A DNA stretch of 64,000 nt from Odobenus rosmarus divergens (GCF_000321225.1 NW_004450322.1:1730611-1794610); one strand, 5' to 3'. Shown: positions 1 to 10,690, counted from the stretch's first letter. Numbers and translations are program-made. The notes: generated by a model not told the origin, from the sequence alone.

Positions 1-803
1 GCATTCTTATAACAAGCTGTAAGAAATGATCTCTGAAAGTATAGTCTTTATCTAGCATTCTTATAAATGGAGGAGATGCCATATATATAAATACTTCACA
101 TATATGAACTTTATCTACCAACACTATATTATACCTTGTCCTACATTTAGCAGAGAATGTTATACACAGGTCCAAACTGTTTTCTATAGGCATCTATTTT
201 TAAAAACTGACCAGCAGTGTAGTGGTTTATTTTATTCGATTTACTCCTTTTCAAAATCTCTTCCCTCAGTTACACTGCAGCTGTTCCTTACTCTTCTGTC
301 ATCATGCCTATTTCTTAAGAGCCCACTTTCAGGTCATTGCTTCTAATGTGCCATAGGAAGGAACTAGACAAACAAGCTTGTTAGTAAGTGGTGTGTGTGG
401 GGAGGAATTCCAAATCTGAACGAGGCCCGAGGGCAATGAAATGGTTCAGCTTTAGAGCATGGGCTTTGTTAATGGATATTTTTGAGATCTATTGCTTTGC
501 TTGGATGTTTCCTGCCTCCCACTTTTGTGGAAGTGGCTGTCAGACTGACACCTCAGGACGACATCGCCACAAACATTTCCACCAGTCTTGTGCAAGGTAC
601 TTGTCTGGGAATATCAAAGAAACACAGGACTCTCTGGATTCTTGGGAATTCAGTCTAATTTGGGATAGTAAATCCTCCTAAGAACAAAGCAACACATTAC
701 ACATTCATCCCATATCAAGTGGTTCAACGCTGAAGGAACACCTCATAAAGATTTCCTGTAAAAGATTTGTGTGGAATCAATTTTCTTTAGAGAAGGTGAC
801 AGA
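1..803. other. Unassigned AT-rich sequence
   Basis: No gene, RNA or repeat could be recognised here. Short open frames exist but show no protein family features. Confidence 0.5.
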
Positions 804-807
804 TACG

Positions 808-1245
808 TGTAGGAAAGGAAAAAATTCCCCTTATTCCTTTCTAGGTTCTTTGCCTGGATTAATAATTAAATTGACATAAGAGATTAACAGGGAAAAAAAA
901 ACAAGTTTTGTAAGTATAGGAACCCCATAAAAATATGAGACCCAAAGGGCAGCCAGGTAATTGAGGCTTATATAACATTTTGAGCTGAGGAAAGGGTAGG
1001 GATCTGGGATACAAAGGAGAAAAAGATGGTTGGAGAACAACCTTGTTATGTAGATACGTTTCTTAGGTAAAAGGTGTCTCTGGTAATAGCTCTCTTCCTG
1101 GTACAGGCCGACCATCCAATTGTAAATTTAGGCAGTTGAGGAGGAGGTAAAGAGCTTTTCCTGAATCTGCTGGGTTTTGATTGCCTTCAACTTAAAATAA
1201 TCCTTATGCCAAGAAGACATATTTTGGGGTGCCAAAATCTCTCTT
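808..1245 (-). mobile_element. Solo LTR, family A (copy 1)
   Basis: On the plus strand it begins TGTAGGAAAGGAAAAAATTC and ends near the block ATTTTGGGGTGCCA. These two blocks recur at the ends of four other elements in this window (3120-3618, 7800-8520, 18938-19690, 20004-20490), so it is called as one LTR of a shared, diverged endogenous retrovirus family. No internal retroviral genes adjoin it. Boundaries are approximate and no target duplication was found. The family name is not known to me. Confidence 0.6.
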
Positions 1246-1384
1246 TCATATGCTTTGGTGAGAGCAGGAGAAGGCTGTTAAAATATAATTTTCAGAGAAA
1301 GGTAAAATCATGACTCTCATACAGATCTAAAAGTCAACACATGTTAAGGAATTAATTTTACCCCTATTAAAGAGGACCAGAGCC

Positions 1385-1880
1385 TTCCAGTAGCTAAAGT
1401 AGTAAAACAGACTTTATTCAGGAACTATTGCATTAGGGGGAAAAAAGAGAGCTCTGTATAGAACTGAGCTCAATTCCAAATGCAGCGAAGGCAGCTGGGG
1501 ACTTAGAGCCTAGGAGCAGAATGAGGGCATCAGTGGATGGAAAGTTACTGAGAGGAGACATCAAAAGGGTAGGGAGATTCTTGCTAAATTGAGGTAATAG
1601 GATTCTTGCTGAAAGCAGGACAGGATGGGATATCAAGGGTGGGGAGATTCTTGCTAAAATGATTTAGGATTCTTGCTCTAAGCGGGCTATGCAGCAACCC
1701 CCCGCCCCCGCCCAAGGATGTAGAGCCAACATCAAGGCCTCACTGAGAACAGGGCTCAGGGAAGCTTGACCAAAGTTTGGTCAAGGAAAGTGTTTGTCAC
1801 TTCTATGATATGAGAGAACCAGGTGGATGTTATAATTGGTTCAAGGAAAAGTCAAAACTGTACAGATTTACATGAAGTAA
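1385..1880 (-). mobile_element. LTR, family B (copy 1)
   Basis: The reverse complement matches the element at 6150-7145 over several hundred bases: shared AGCAAGAATC blocks, a CATTCTGCTC block and the TTGACCAAAC block. Its 3' part holds a poly(A) signal, CCTGAATAAAGTCTG on the minus strand near 1410. It is a degenerate solo LTR or LTR fragment; edges are approximate. Confidence 0.6.
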
Positions 1881-2891
1881 AGGAATGTTGAGACAAGTTG
1901 CACAGGTCCGCAAAAATGGTTTTGCCACAGAGGGAAGGAAGTTAATTAGAATTACTACCAAACAGGACAAAATTTACATAGCTATCAGCTACCTGCAGCT
2001 TACAAAGAATTGCAGAGTAGCTCAAAGACAACGAATAGGGCTAGGATCTGATAACCCAGAATGGCAGGCTATAGGCGATAAAGAGTTTTCCACTGAAACA
2101 CAAATATTTCTCCATAAGGAGCTTCTGGCAAGGTGAATGGAGGGTTAAGAGCAGGGAAGTTAAGAGAGGAGGACTTTAGGAAGAGTAAGGAAGTCACAAA
2201 AGGTTAACCCATTGGTTGGACTTGAAATGTGATCAGTAGGAGACGCAGTGGCTTTTTCAGGGTGAAAGAGAAGGTTTAATTTCAGATTCTCTAAATCTTT
2301 AATGCATGTAGATCCTGTTTATGCATATTTGATCCTAATGGCTTTAGGATTCCTATCTGCTGATTCTAGGTACTTCTAGTTCCTGCGGCTACAGAACTTT
2401 TCACTGAGCCAGGTAGTCTCTGAAGTTGTTCGTATGGGGTTTTTGAAAACCTTCGGACAGCTTGGAGCTGTATAGGTGGGGTGGGGAGGGAAAGAACATG
2501 AGAAATTTGGCTTATTTTATTTCTGTGTGGCTTTTATTTTTAAAATAGCTCTGTACTCCTTGTAAAGTTTTCCCTCAGAACAGTTTTTCCTCTGCACACT
2601 TTCTTTTTCTTCATCATGTTAATGGCTGCAGCTTTGCTCTGGTGAGTCAAAAGGAAGGACCAGATCTTCACGAACCACTTGCTAGAATAGAGGGACCAAA
2701 TTATATAGGAGGGCCCCTAGGGGAGATAGTAAGGTGAGGAGGAATGGGGATACAGGTGAGCATGGTGAGGGGCAGGGAGCGTGGGAGAGACATGAAAGAC
2801 AAGCGCTAGGAAGGGCTTATCACAACAAATGGCTTAGTCCGGAAATGGGAGCTAAAATTCCAGTTCTGCTAGAATATGCCCACACTAATTT
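1881..2891. other. Unassigned sequence
   Basis: No recognisable gene. An open frame at 1885-2136 and a 60-codon frame near 2734 have no family features. The stretch may include remnants of the neighbouring LTRs. Confidence 0.4.
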
Positions 2892-2908
2892 TGCTCAGAA
2901 GGTTTTTG

Positions 2909-3100
2909 TTTTTTAAGATTTTATTTATTTATTTGAGAGAGAGAGAATGAGAGACAGAGAGCACGAGAGGGAAGAGGGTCAGAGGGAGAAGCAGACTCCC
3001 CGCTGAGCAGGGAGCCCGATGCGGGACTTGATCCCAGGACTCCAGGATCATGACCTGAGCCGAAGGCAGTCGCTTAACCAACTGAGCCACCCAGGCGCCC
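2909..3100 (-). mobile_element. SINEC, full length, young
   Basis: This is a tRNA-derived carnivore SINE in reverse: T-rich tail, AAGATTTTATTTATTT, GA-rich tract, body, and head ending CCACCCAGGCGCCC. A perfect 17-bp target duplication (TGCTCAGAAGGTTTTTG) flanks it at 2892-2908 and 3101-3117. Body type GGCAGTCGCTTAACCAACTG. Confidence 0.95.
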
Positions 3101-3119
3101 TGCTCAGAAGGTTTTTGGA

Positions 3120-3618
3120 TGCAGCTATATAAGGGATGAAAAAGTTTTCCTTGCCCCTCTTAGGGTGCCTGGGTAGGTCTGAACATTAAACTGACAAAAG
3201 ACAGATTAACAGGAGGAAAGCATACAAATCTGTTTGATACATGTTTTATGTGTTGTGGGAGCTTTAATAAGGCCTGACCTAACAGACCCGAGCATTTTTA
3301 GGCTAGGTTTGATAAGGAGTAGACAGTTGTAGAGGGACATGATAGACAAGGAGTATGAGGTAAGTGTAGTAAACTGAGGGACACTTAGCAAGGCCTGTTC
3401 TTTCAGATTCTTCTCAGCATCCCTGTGTCTTCAGACATAAGGACGCCCCTTTCCTCTGGAGGTAGGCAGGGCACCCCTCACATGAGGGACTTATGACCCA
3501 CTTTAGGGCCGAAGGATGAGGGAAGGTGCTTCTGCTGTTTTTTTCATGCTCCTTCAGCGTAAAATATTCAGTATGCCAAGATACCATATTTTGGGGTAGT
3601 GTGTCTTGATCCCCATCA
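3120..3618 (-). mobile_element. LTR, family A (copy 2)
   Basis: Read on the minus strand it starts TGATGGGGATCAAGACACAC, the same start as the copy at 18938. It shares the CCCCAAAATATGG, CTTACCTCATACTCCTTG and GACAAAAGACAGATTAACAG blocks. No intact AATAAA is visible where the sister copy has one. Confidence 0.65.
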
Positions 3619-3760
3619 CAGCCAAGCATCTTTATTCCCTTTTTTATTAAAAAACATTTTTTATTATAGAATGGTCCTTATATTTTCCTCTATAAGAGAG
3701 TTCCCACAGAAACGTTAGGTTTTATGGGATTTGAAGGAATATTTAAGAATATTCACCCTC

Positions 3761-3960
3761 GGGTGCCTGGGTGGCTCAGTTGGTTAAGCGACTGCCTTCG
3801 GCTCAGGTCAAGATCCTGGAGTCCCAGGATCGAGTCCCGCATCGGGCTCCCTGCTTGGCGGGGAGTCTGCTTCTCCCTCTGACCCTCTTCCCTCTCGTGC
3901 TCTCTGTCTCTCATTCTCTCTCTCTCAAATAAATAAATAAAATCTTAAAAAAAAAAAAAA
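3761..3960 (+). mobile_element. SINEC, full length, inserted beside an older SINE tail
   Basis: Head GGGTGCCTGGGTGGCTCAG, CT-rich tract, AAATAAATAAATAAAATCTT and a long A run. The target duplication GAATATTCACCCTC at 3747-3760 and 3961-3974 includes CTC, which belongs to the truncated SINE that follows. Confidence 0.93.
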
Positions 3961-3971
3961 GAATATTCACC

Positions 3972-4052
3972 CTCTGACCCTCCCCCCTCTCATGTGCTCT
4001 CTCTCTCTCATTCTCTCTCTCAAATGAATAAATAAAATCTTAAAAAAAAAAC
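3972..4052 (+). mobile_element. SINEC, 5'-truncated tail
   Basis: Only the 3' half is present: CTCTGACCCTCC, CT repeats and AAATGAATAAATAAAATCTT plus A10. The outer target word AATATTCACC occurs at 3748-3757 and 4053-4062, with a third copy between the two SINEs at 3962-3971. Confidence 0.88.
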
Positions 4053-4064
4053 AATATTCACCGA

Positions 4065-5151
4065 GTCATTTTTCCAAATGAGCTATAATTGACATATAAC
4101 ATTGTATATGTTTAAATTATACAATGTGTTGATTTGATACATTTATATATAGCAATGTGATTACCACTGTAACATTAGCCAACACCTCTATCATGTCACA
4201 TAATTATCATTTTTTTGTGGTGACACCATTTAAGATCCAGTCTCTTGGCAATTTGAAGTATATAATACAGTATTGTTGATTATAATCACTATGCTGTATG
4301 TTAGATCTCCAGAACTTATTTATCCTACATAACTGCAGCTTTGTTCCCTTTGACCGACTTCTCCCCACTTCCCCCACCCCCCGGCCCCAGTAACCACCAT
4401 TCTACTTTCTGTTCCTATGAGTTTGGCTTTTTAATTTTTATTTTGAATTAATTTTATTTTTTATATATTTTTAGATTTATTTATTTCTTTGTTTGAGAGA
4501 CAGACAGAGCGCACAGAGGGAGAGGGAGAAGCAGACTCCCCACTGAGCAGGGAGCCTGATGCAGGGCTCGATCCCAGGACCCCCAGGATCATGACCTGAG
4601 CCAAATCAGATGCTTAACCGACTGAGCCACCCAGGTGCCCTGGCTTTTTAAGATTCCACATATAAGTGAGATCACAGAATATAGTACTTGTTTTTCTCTG
4701 TCTGATTTATCTCACTTAGCATAATATCCTCAAGGTCCATCCATGTTGTTGCAAATGACAGGCATTTCTTCTTTCTCATGGCTGAACAATATTCCATAGT
4801 GTGTGTGTGTATACACACACTGTACCTTTTTTATCCATTCATCTGTTGATGGGCACTTAGATTGATTCCATATATTGGTTATTATGAATAATGTTATGAA
4901 CATGAAAGTGCAGATAGAACATTTCAAGATCCTGTTTTTATTTTCTTCAGATATATACCTGGGTGTGGTATTGCTGGATCATACAGTAGTTCAATTTTTA
5001 ATATTCTGAGGAACCTCCATACTCTTTTTCACAGTGGCTGTACCAATTTAAATTCCCACTAACAATGCACAAGGGTTCCCTTTTGGCCACATCCTTGCCG
5101 ACACTTGGTATCTCTTGTCTTTATGATAGCCATTCTAATAGGTATGAGGTG
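4065..5151 (-). mobile_element. Old L1, 3' part
   Basis: L1 in reverse: 3' UTR-like sequence (GAGCTATAATTGACATATAAC) leads into the ORF2 C-terminal region. The minus strand at 4730-4927 encodes a decayed stretch resembling CPSTDEWIKK. It continues at 5774 after an LTR insertion and also carries a SINE. A short TG/AC palindromic run sits at 4800-4820. Confidence 0.8.
4435..4640 (-). mobile_element. SINEC inside L1
   Basis: Reverse SINE with an AT-rich tail at 4435-4470 and body AGATTTATTTATTTCTTTG onward. Target duplication TGGCTTTTTAA at 4424-4434 and 4641-4651. Confidence 0.88.
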
Positions 5152-5773
5152 TGCCATGAGCACCCTATGAAGGTGCACACACGAGTTGTGTCTTTCCACA
5201 ATGTCAGCTTTATTCAATCATAAAGCAAAGTTTAATCACAATTATAAAGCAGGTTCAGGATTCCAAACTCAATGACATTTCACCATGTGCTTAAACTTGG
5301 CTTTTTACACAGCACACAGAGCAGGACAGAAGACAAACCACACAATGAACAAGATAAGAGGTGTAGGAAGTTAATGAACCAAATGCAAAGTCAGTCTATG
5401 GGCGTGCAGTTGAGATAAAGCCCCAGTCTGGGGCAGCTCTTGGTACTTAATGCTTCTTATGTTCAAGCAGTGAAGGATCTCAGTTCTGTTCAGAGATCAG
5501 TTGGTGGCAGTTGCCTTTTTTAAGTGGTCGGACATAGAGGGGTCATGTCTGAAGAGTCTGACAGTTTGCTGCCAGAATCCTTCCCTTTTTAAAGGGATTT
5601 AATTGGTTTCGGGTCCCTGCAGACCTCCCCTGGTTCTGCTCATTATCAGTGCTGGGGCGTCGGCTCATGCTGGTCCCGGCCATCCCTCCCAGCTGCAGTA
5701 CCTTTACCTTCTTGCGTCATTGCTCGACACGGGTTCCTGCTTGACACAAGAGACTCCATTTCGCTCTCCATTA
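5152..5773 (-). mobile_element. Solo LTR with 5-bp target duplication
   Basis: A 622-bp block interrupts the L1 sentence AGGTATGAGGTG / GTGGTAGTTCATTGTGG exactly. AGGTG is repeated at 5147-5151 and 5774-5778. On the minus strand the element ends GCTCATGGCA and has GAATAAAGCTGACATTG as poly(A) signal region. It starts TAATGG, so the expected TG has probably mutated. No retroviral genes remain, as expected for a solo LTR. Family unassigned. Confidence 0.85.
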
Positions 5774-6030
5774 AGGTGGTAGTTCATTGTGGTTTTGATT
5801 TGCATTTTCCTGATGACCAGATGTTGAGCCTCTTTTCATGTACCTGTTAGCCATTTGGATAACTTCCTTGGAAAAACACCTATTCTGTTCTTCTGCCCAT
5901 TTTTACATTGGATTGTTTGTTTTTTGTTATTGAGTTGTATGAGTTCTTTATATATTTTGGATATTAACCTCTTACCAGAAAAATGGTTTACAAATATTTT
6001 CTCCCATATCATAGGTTGCCTGGGTCATTT
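5774..6030 (-). mobile_element. Old L1, continuation
   Basis: Continues the L1 of 4065-5151: CATTGTGGTTTTGATTTGCA is the standard reversed ORF2 region and is followed by decayed coding sequence. Confidence 0.8.
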
Positions 6031-6377
6031 TTGGTTAGATGACATTTCTCCTTTCTTTTTCATGAGAAGAGCAGGGAAAGCAACATGAAACTCAAATATA
6101 AAGCCAAAAGGCTCAAAAGCCACATTTGTGTCTTTGGCTCCATTTAGGCAATGGTCACAGAGTACTCTTGGTATTCAGATGACACCCAACAAAGACTATG
6201 GTCATCTTCAGTTTGAGCTCACAAGTGACAAAGACTCTCTCCTTGACCAAACCTCAGTCAGGCTCCTCTGAGACCTCTTTTCAACTAGGCCTTGTCCTTG
6301 GGACCTGTCTTCAGCCTGCCTAGTCCAGTCACAGCAAGAATCCTGCTAAGTCAGTTTAGAGAGAATCCTCTCTTTTT

Positions 6378-6596
6378 TAAAAAAAAGATTTTACTTATTT
6401 ATTTAAAGACTTTATTTGAGATAGAGAGAGAGCATGAGTGGGGGGCGGGGGGGCCCACAGAGCAGAGGGAGAGGGAGAAGCAGGCTCCCTGCTAAGTGGG
6501 GAGCCCAACATGGGGCTTGATCCCAGGACTCTGGGATCATGACCTGAGCCAAACGAAGGCAGATGCTTAACCGACTGAGCCACCCAGGCACCCCTA
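6378..6596 (-). mobile_element. SINEC inside LTR
   Basis: Reverse SINE with a long A/T tail (AAAAAAAAGATTTTACTTAT), GA tract with a G-rich stretch near 6440, and head ending CCACCCAGGCACCCC. It lies inside an older SINE whose remainder follows. Confidence 0.85.
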
Positions 6597-6695
6597 AAGA
6601 TTTTAAAGTAATCTCTACACCCAATATGGGGCTCAAACTTAAAACCCAGCGATCAAGAGTGGCATGTTCTACTGACTCAGCCAGCCAGGTGCCCT
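6597..6695 (-). mobile_element. Older tRNA-SINE, body only
   Basis: Body AAGTAATCTCTACACCCAAT, then GATCAAGAGTGGCATG and GCCAGCCAGGTGCCC: an older carnivore SINE variant. The GAGAATCC words at about 6361 and 6697 may be the outer target duplication shared with the younger SINE. Confidence 0.7.
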
Positions 6696-6756
6696 GAGAA
6701 TCCCCACTCTTGATATCTGATCACCCTGGCTTGCCTTCAGTAAGAAGCCTGCTGAG

Positions 6757-6968
6757 TGGGGCGCCTGGTGGCTCAGTCGGTTAAGCATCTGCCTTCAGCT
6801 CAGGTCATGATCCTGGGGTCCTGGGATCGAGCCCCGCCTCGGGCTCCCTGCTCAGTGGGAAGCCTGCTTCTCCCTCTCCCACTCCCCCTGCTTGTGTTCC
6901 CTCTCTCTCTGTCAAATAAATAAATAAAATCTTAAAAAAAGTGGCAAATCCTTAAAAAAAAAAAAAAA
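6757..6968 (+). mobile_element. SINEC
   Basis: Head GGGGCGCCTGGTGGCTCAG (one G of the usual TGGGTGG is missing) and tail AAATAAATAAATAAAATCTT with two A runs split by GTGGCAAATCC. The imperfect duplication AGAAGCCTGCTG / AGAATCCTGCTG flanks it. Confidence 0.88.
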
Positions 6969-7145
6969 GAATCCTGCTGGTTAGTTTTGCAAGAATCCCC
7001 ATACCCATGATGTTTCCTTTTAGTAATTTTCCATCTACTGACCCCTCATTCTGCTCATTGGTTATAAATCTTCAGTTGTCCTTGTTATATTTGGAGTTGA
7101 GCCCAATCTCTCCCCTCTATTGTGATAGTCTTGACACGAAGGGGT

Positions 7146-7799
7146 CCAGAATAAGCTACTGTGGCATAAAAATTATTTTGAGAAGAAGGCATTTGAGTTC
7201 CTGAAATCTCTTATCTGCCTAAAAGCAGAGCCTCCCCCAAAGAGCTCAGTTGTCATAAATCCCCTTCCTTGGAGCAACCAGGGATGACTGACTCTTATCA
7301 CTGGAGAGGAGAAGTCTCCACATCATGCCTGAACAGACACTGTCACAAAACTACTGTATCTTCCATCTGTTCTCCTAAGGGCCTATTTATCTTTCCAACA
7401 AGTCATTTGTTTTCCTGTAAGTACCTTTATCCCCTACCCCTTCCTCTATTAAGATGATATATAAACCCCAAATTTTATTTTTTATTTTATTTTATTTAAA
7501 GCTTTTTTTTAAAAAAAGATTTTATTTATTTATTTGACAGAGAGAGAGAGACACAGCAAGAGAGGGAACACAGCAGGGGGAGGGGAAAAGGGAGAAGCAG
7601 GCTTCCCATGGAGCAGGTAGCCCGATGTGGGACTTGATCCCAGGACTCTGAGATCATGACCTGAGCCAAAGGCAGACACTTAATGACTGAGCCACCCAGG
7701 CACCCCTATAAGCCCCAAATTTTAAATGCCTCTTTAAGTTATATTTTTCTGCAATGTACAAACAGGAATAAAATTCTGTTTTTACTCTTGGTCATCTAT
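7146..7799 (+). mobile_element. LTR related to family A, sense
   Basis: Contains GGCATAAAAATTATTTTGAG, resembling the family A start region, a TATA-like GATGATATATAAACCCC near 7453 and a poly(A) signal GGAATAAAATTCTG near 7764. It abuts the reversed LTR at 7800 tail to tail. Its start is uncertain. Confidence 0.5.
7478..7706 (-). mobile_element. SINEC inside LTR
   Basis: Reverse SINE splitting the LTR just after its TATA-like box. Target duplication TATAAACCCCAAATTTTA versus TATAAGCCCCAAATTTTA (one mismatch) on either side. Confidence 0.9.
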
Positions 7800-8520
7800 T
7801 GTAGGAGAGGAAAACAAGATCTCTTTCTTCTACCCATCCTAGGGTCATTGGCTGGGGCTCTGCAAATTAGACTGACAAAAGATTGACAAGAGAAAAACAA
7901 ATAGAAGTTTATTAATGTGTGCATTTTAAATACACATGGGAATACTCACTGATGATTAACGCAAGAAAACAACACATTTTTAGAGATGTGACAAGATAAA
8001 GGAAAAGGACTTTGAGTTTCTTTTTTTTTTTTAAGATTTTATTTATTTATTTATTTGAGAGAGAGAGAGAGAGAGAGAAACAGCAGGAGAGGGGAGAAGG
8101 TCAGAGGGAGAAGCAGGCTCCCCGCTGAGCTGGGAGCCCAATGTGGGACTCGATCCCAGGACCCCGGGATCACGACCTGAGCCGAAGGCAGTCGCTTAAC
8201 TAACTGAGCCACCCAGGCGCCCAAGGCCTTTGAGTTTCTAAGGGTGGCAAATTATGGGAAGGTAAACATATGGAAGAACTAATGGAAGATCAGGGGTAGT
8301 TAGAAACATTTGGTATGTAGACTTTTCTGGTGCTTTCTAAGTCTAGAGTTGTCTCTGGTGATTAACTTCTGTCCTTCCTGGTGGAGAGGAGAGGGGGAAC
8401 ATCTTTACAAATTCATGTCCTACTTGTAGAACAACTTTTCTTCTACCTGCTTCTTCTCAATTGCCTTCAGCTCAAAATAAATGTTATGCCAAAGTAGCAT
8501 ATTTTGGGGTGGCATATTCT
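7800..8520 (-). mobile_element. LTR, family A (copy 3)
   Basis: Plus-strand start TGTAGGAGAGGAAAACAAG, then ACTGACAAAAGATTGACAAG and AAGTTTATTAATG; ends at the block GCATATTTTGGGGTGGCATA. A SINE is inserted at 8022. Confidence 0.65.
8022..8222 (-). mobile_element. SINEC inside LTR
   Basis: Reverse full-length SINE. Duplication AAGGACTTTGAGTTTCT / AAGGCCTTTGAGTTTCT with one mismatch. Body type GGCAGTCGCTTAACTAACTG. Confidence 0.93.
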
Positions 8521-8524
8521 GCTA

Positions 8525-8690
8525 CTATTCACTGTCTTTTGTCAATTTAATTTGTAGGCTCCCAAATACTGAAGGTAAGAGAGTAGAGGGAAAGGTTTTC
8601 CTCCCTGATAGATCTATTGCAATAGTCCTGAATAAAGTCTTCTGTACTATGTTAACAAGTGTCAGAATCATTTTTTTTTAACAGAAGGGA
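8525..8690 (+). mobile_element. LTR 3' fragments in sense
   Basis: TGTCTTTTGTCAATTTAAT and AGGGAAAGGTTTTCCTCCCT resemble the family A 3' end. They run into GCAATAGTCCTGAATAAAGT, which matches the family B poly(A) region. This is a small mosaic of both families, sense-oriented beside the reversed copy 3. Confidence 0.5.
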
Positions 8691-9096
8691 TTTTAAGAGT
8701 CTATAAGTTACTTCCTGCCTCAGCTTCTTCCTTTTCCTTACAAATATCCTTATGTTATAAAAGCTTATTGTCATCTCTCTGGTATTATGCTACTGAGGGC
8801 ATGAGGTCAGTTACATTGGCTAGAGGTCAGTTACAGCTCATTTTATTGAATGAAATTTGGTATTTTTTAAGCTGTCATTTTTGGTGCATTTTCTTACTGA
8901 GCCTTCCCAAACCAGACATCCTAAAGTGTAGAAAAAACACCCTCCACCCATTTTCCTTGCTTTTTTTGAGTTAACAGCAATGGTACAGAACATGTTTCAA
9001 GTTCCAAATAAGTAGTATTTAGTGAGAAATTAAGTGCAGGGTTATTTCCATGCTGGCTTTTTGGGGAATTCCATTTTATGCACACATTCAAGGGCT

Positions 9097-9292
9097 TTTT
9101 TTTTTTTTTAAAGATGTATTTACTTATTTGAGAGGAGGGGCAGGGCAGAGGGAGAGGGAGAGAGAGAATCTTGAGCACACTCCCCACTGATTGCAGAGCC
9201 CAATGTGGGGCTTGATCTCTTCTCCCTGAGATCATGACCTGAACTGAAATCAAGAGTCAGACACTTAACCAACTGAGCCACCCAGGTGCCCC
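9097..9292 (-). mobile_element. SINEC, older type
   Basis: AAAGATGTATTTACTTATTT, GA tract, then AAATCAAGAGTCAGACACTT and CCACCCAGGTGCCCC. Target duplication TCAAGGGCT at 9088-9096 and 9293-9301. Confidence 0.9.
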
Positions 9293-9408
9293 TCAAGGGC
9301 TGTTATTGAGCACCTGTTTGCCAGTCCTTGTGTTAGGCATTGGGATTAGAGTTGAGGATGAGATCAACATTGTCCCTGCCCTTCATAGTACTTACAGTCT
9401 ACACTCTA

Positions 9409-9577
9409 TGTATTTATTTCAGAGAGAGAGAGCAAGCATGAATGGGGGGGAGGGGCAGAGGGAGAAGCAGGCTCCCCGCTGAACAGGGAGCCCAATGCAG
9501 GGCTCAATCCCAGGACCCTGGAATCATGACCTGAGCTGAAGGCAGACGCTTAACTGACTGAGCCACCCAGGCACCCC
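9409..9577 (-). mobile_element. SINEC, tail-poor
   Basis: Begins directly at TGTATTTATTTC without a T run; body intact to CACCCAGGCACCCC. Duplication ACAGTCTACACTCTA / ACAGTCTATACTCTA. The 9301-9408 interval resembles an ancient MIR-core type repeat (TTATTGAGCACCTG). Confidence 0.85.
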
Positions 9578-10149
9578 ACAGTCTATACTCTAGACAAATA
9601 GAAGCCTGGGCCTCTATTAAGGCCATTTCTCTATGAATAAACATGAATAAAGGTTCTTTTGGCCTTTCTGGAACTTCCCCTTAGGGAAAACAGACCAAGA
9701 CCCACAAAGAAATAATTTCATTATATTTGGGTAAAGTATAAATAAGAAAAAGGTACGTAGAGAAGTTTTAGCCAAAGCTCATAAAGGAGGTAACATTCAA
9801 GTTTGATAGGTTAAAAAAAAAGGTTATTCTAGAGGGAAAGTCATATGTCTTGGAAGAAAGAAACAGCATGGTGTGTAGGGAGAACTACAAAGAATCCAGT
9901 ACAACCATTAAATAAATCACAGAGCAGGGAGTTCCTGGAGATGGTAGTGAAAAGGAGGGAAAGCAATGTCCTGGAAATTCTGTGTGCCAGGCTTGGGGTT
10001 TTGCTTGTAGCCAATGAAAGGTTTTCTGGCTATACTGTGGAGGAGAGATTTAAGGGAGCTGTGCTGGTTATCTGCTGTGTATTCCCCTAGATCCACTTTC
10101 TGCAGTTTTTTCTGTTTTGTTCTGTGTCCAACAGGTTGAGTCCTTACAG
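9578..10149. other. Unassigned sequence
   Basis: No gene or clear repeat. Overlapping open frames on both strands at 9845-10156 lack family features. Confidence 0.45.
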
Positions 10150-10690
10150 ACTGCATTGCTTACGCTCTTAGAGCTCCTGTTGTCTATAACTGCAAACCAC
10201 CCCAAACCTAGTGATATAAAGCAAGCATGATCATTTACTATTATCTCTCACAATCTAGGGGTTGACTGGGCTCAGTGAGGCAGTTCTAAGTTGAGGCTAT
10301 TTCAGGAAGTTAAGTCAGACAGCTGACTGGTGCTGGAGTCATCTAGAAGGCTTCCTCACTCATTTGTCTGGTGGTTGTGCTGGCTTCTGGCTTGGACCTC
10401 TGCAAGGGCTTTTGCCAGAATATAGTCTGCACATGGCCTCTCTAGGTGGCTTGGGGTTCCTCACGACATGGCTGCGTTCCAAGGGCAAGCATCCCGAGAG
10501 AGAGAGCCGGGCAGAAGCTGTATTGCCTTCTTTGGCCCAGCCTTAGAAATTATGTAGCATTACTTCTTCCACATTCTGTTTGTTAGAGGTGAGTCATTAA
10601 GGCCAGCCTATATTTATATTTAAGTGGAGGAGAATTAGACTTCACCCCTTGATGAGGGGACTGTAAATGAGTTTGAAGATGGTTTAAAAC
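10150..10690. repeat. Ancient interspersed repeat, LTR-like
   Basis: Blocks such as ACTGCAAACCACCCCAAACC, TTATCTCTCACAATCTAGGG and ACTTCACCCCTTGATGAGG follow the order of a widespread old mammalian interspersed repeat (MaLR/ERVL-like by memory). Family not certain. Confidence 0.5.

Larger units (their letters stand above)
6150..7145 (+). mobile_element. LTR, family B (copy 2), SINE-riddled
   Basis: Sister of the minus-strand copy at 1385-1880. Recognisable blocks are CCTTGACCAAAC, AGCAAGAATCCTGCTAAG, AAGAATCCCCATACCCATGA and CATTCTGCTCATTGG. TTATAAATCTTCAG near 7060 could be its old TATA region. Three SINEs interrupt it. Confidence 0.6.

Noticed and set aside
2909..3100. tRNA gene from the tRNA-like SINE heads
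   Set aside because: SINE heads here lack an intact cloverleaf and anticodon arm; they are derived promoters.
6395..6636. Recurrent frames reading like MAQSVKHLPS...MIPGSWDRAP, seen here and in many other places
   Set aside because: These are translations of the SINE body in one frame and recur with every copy.
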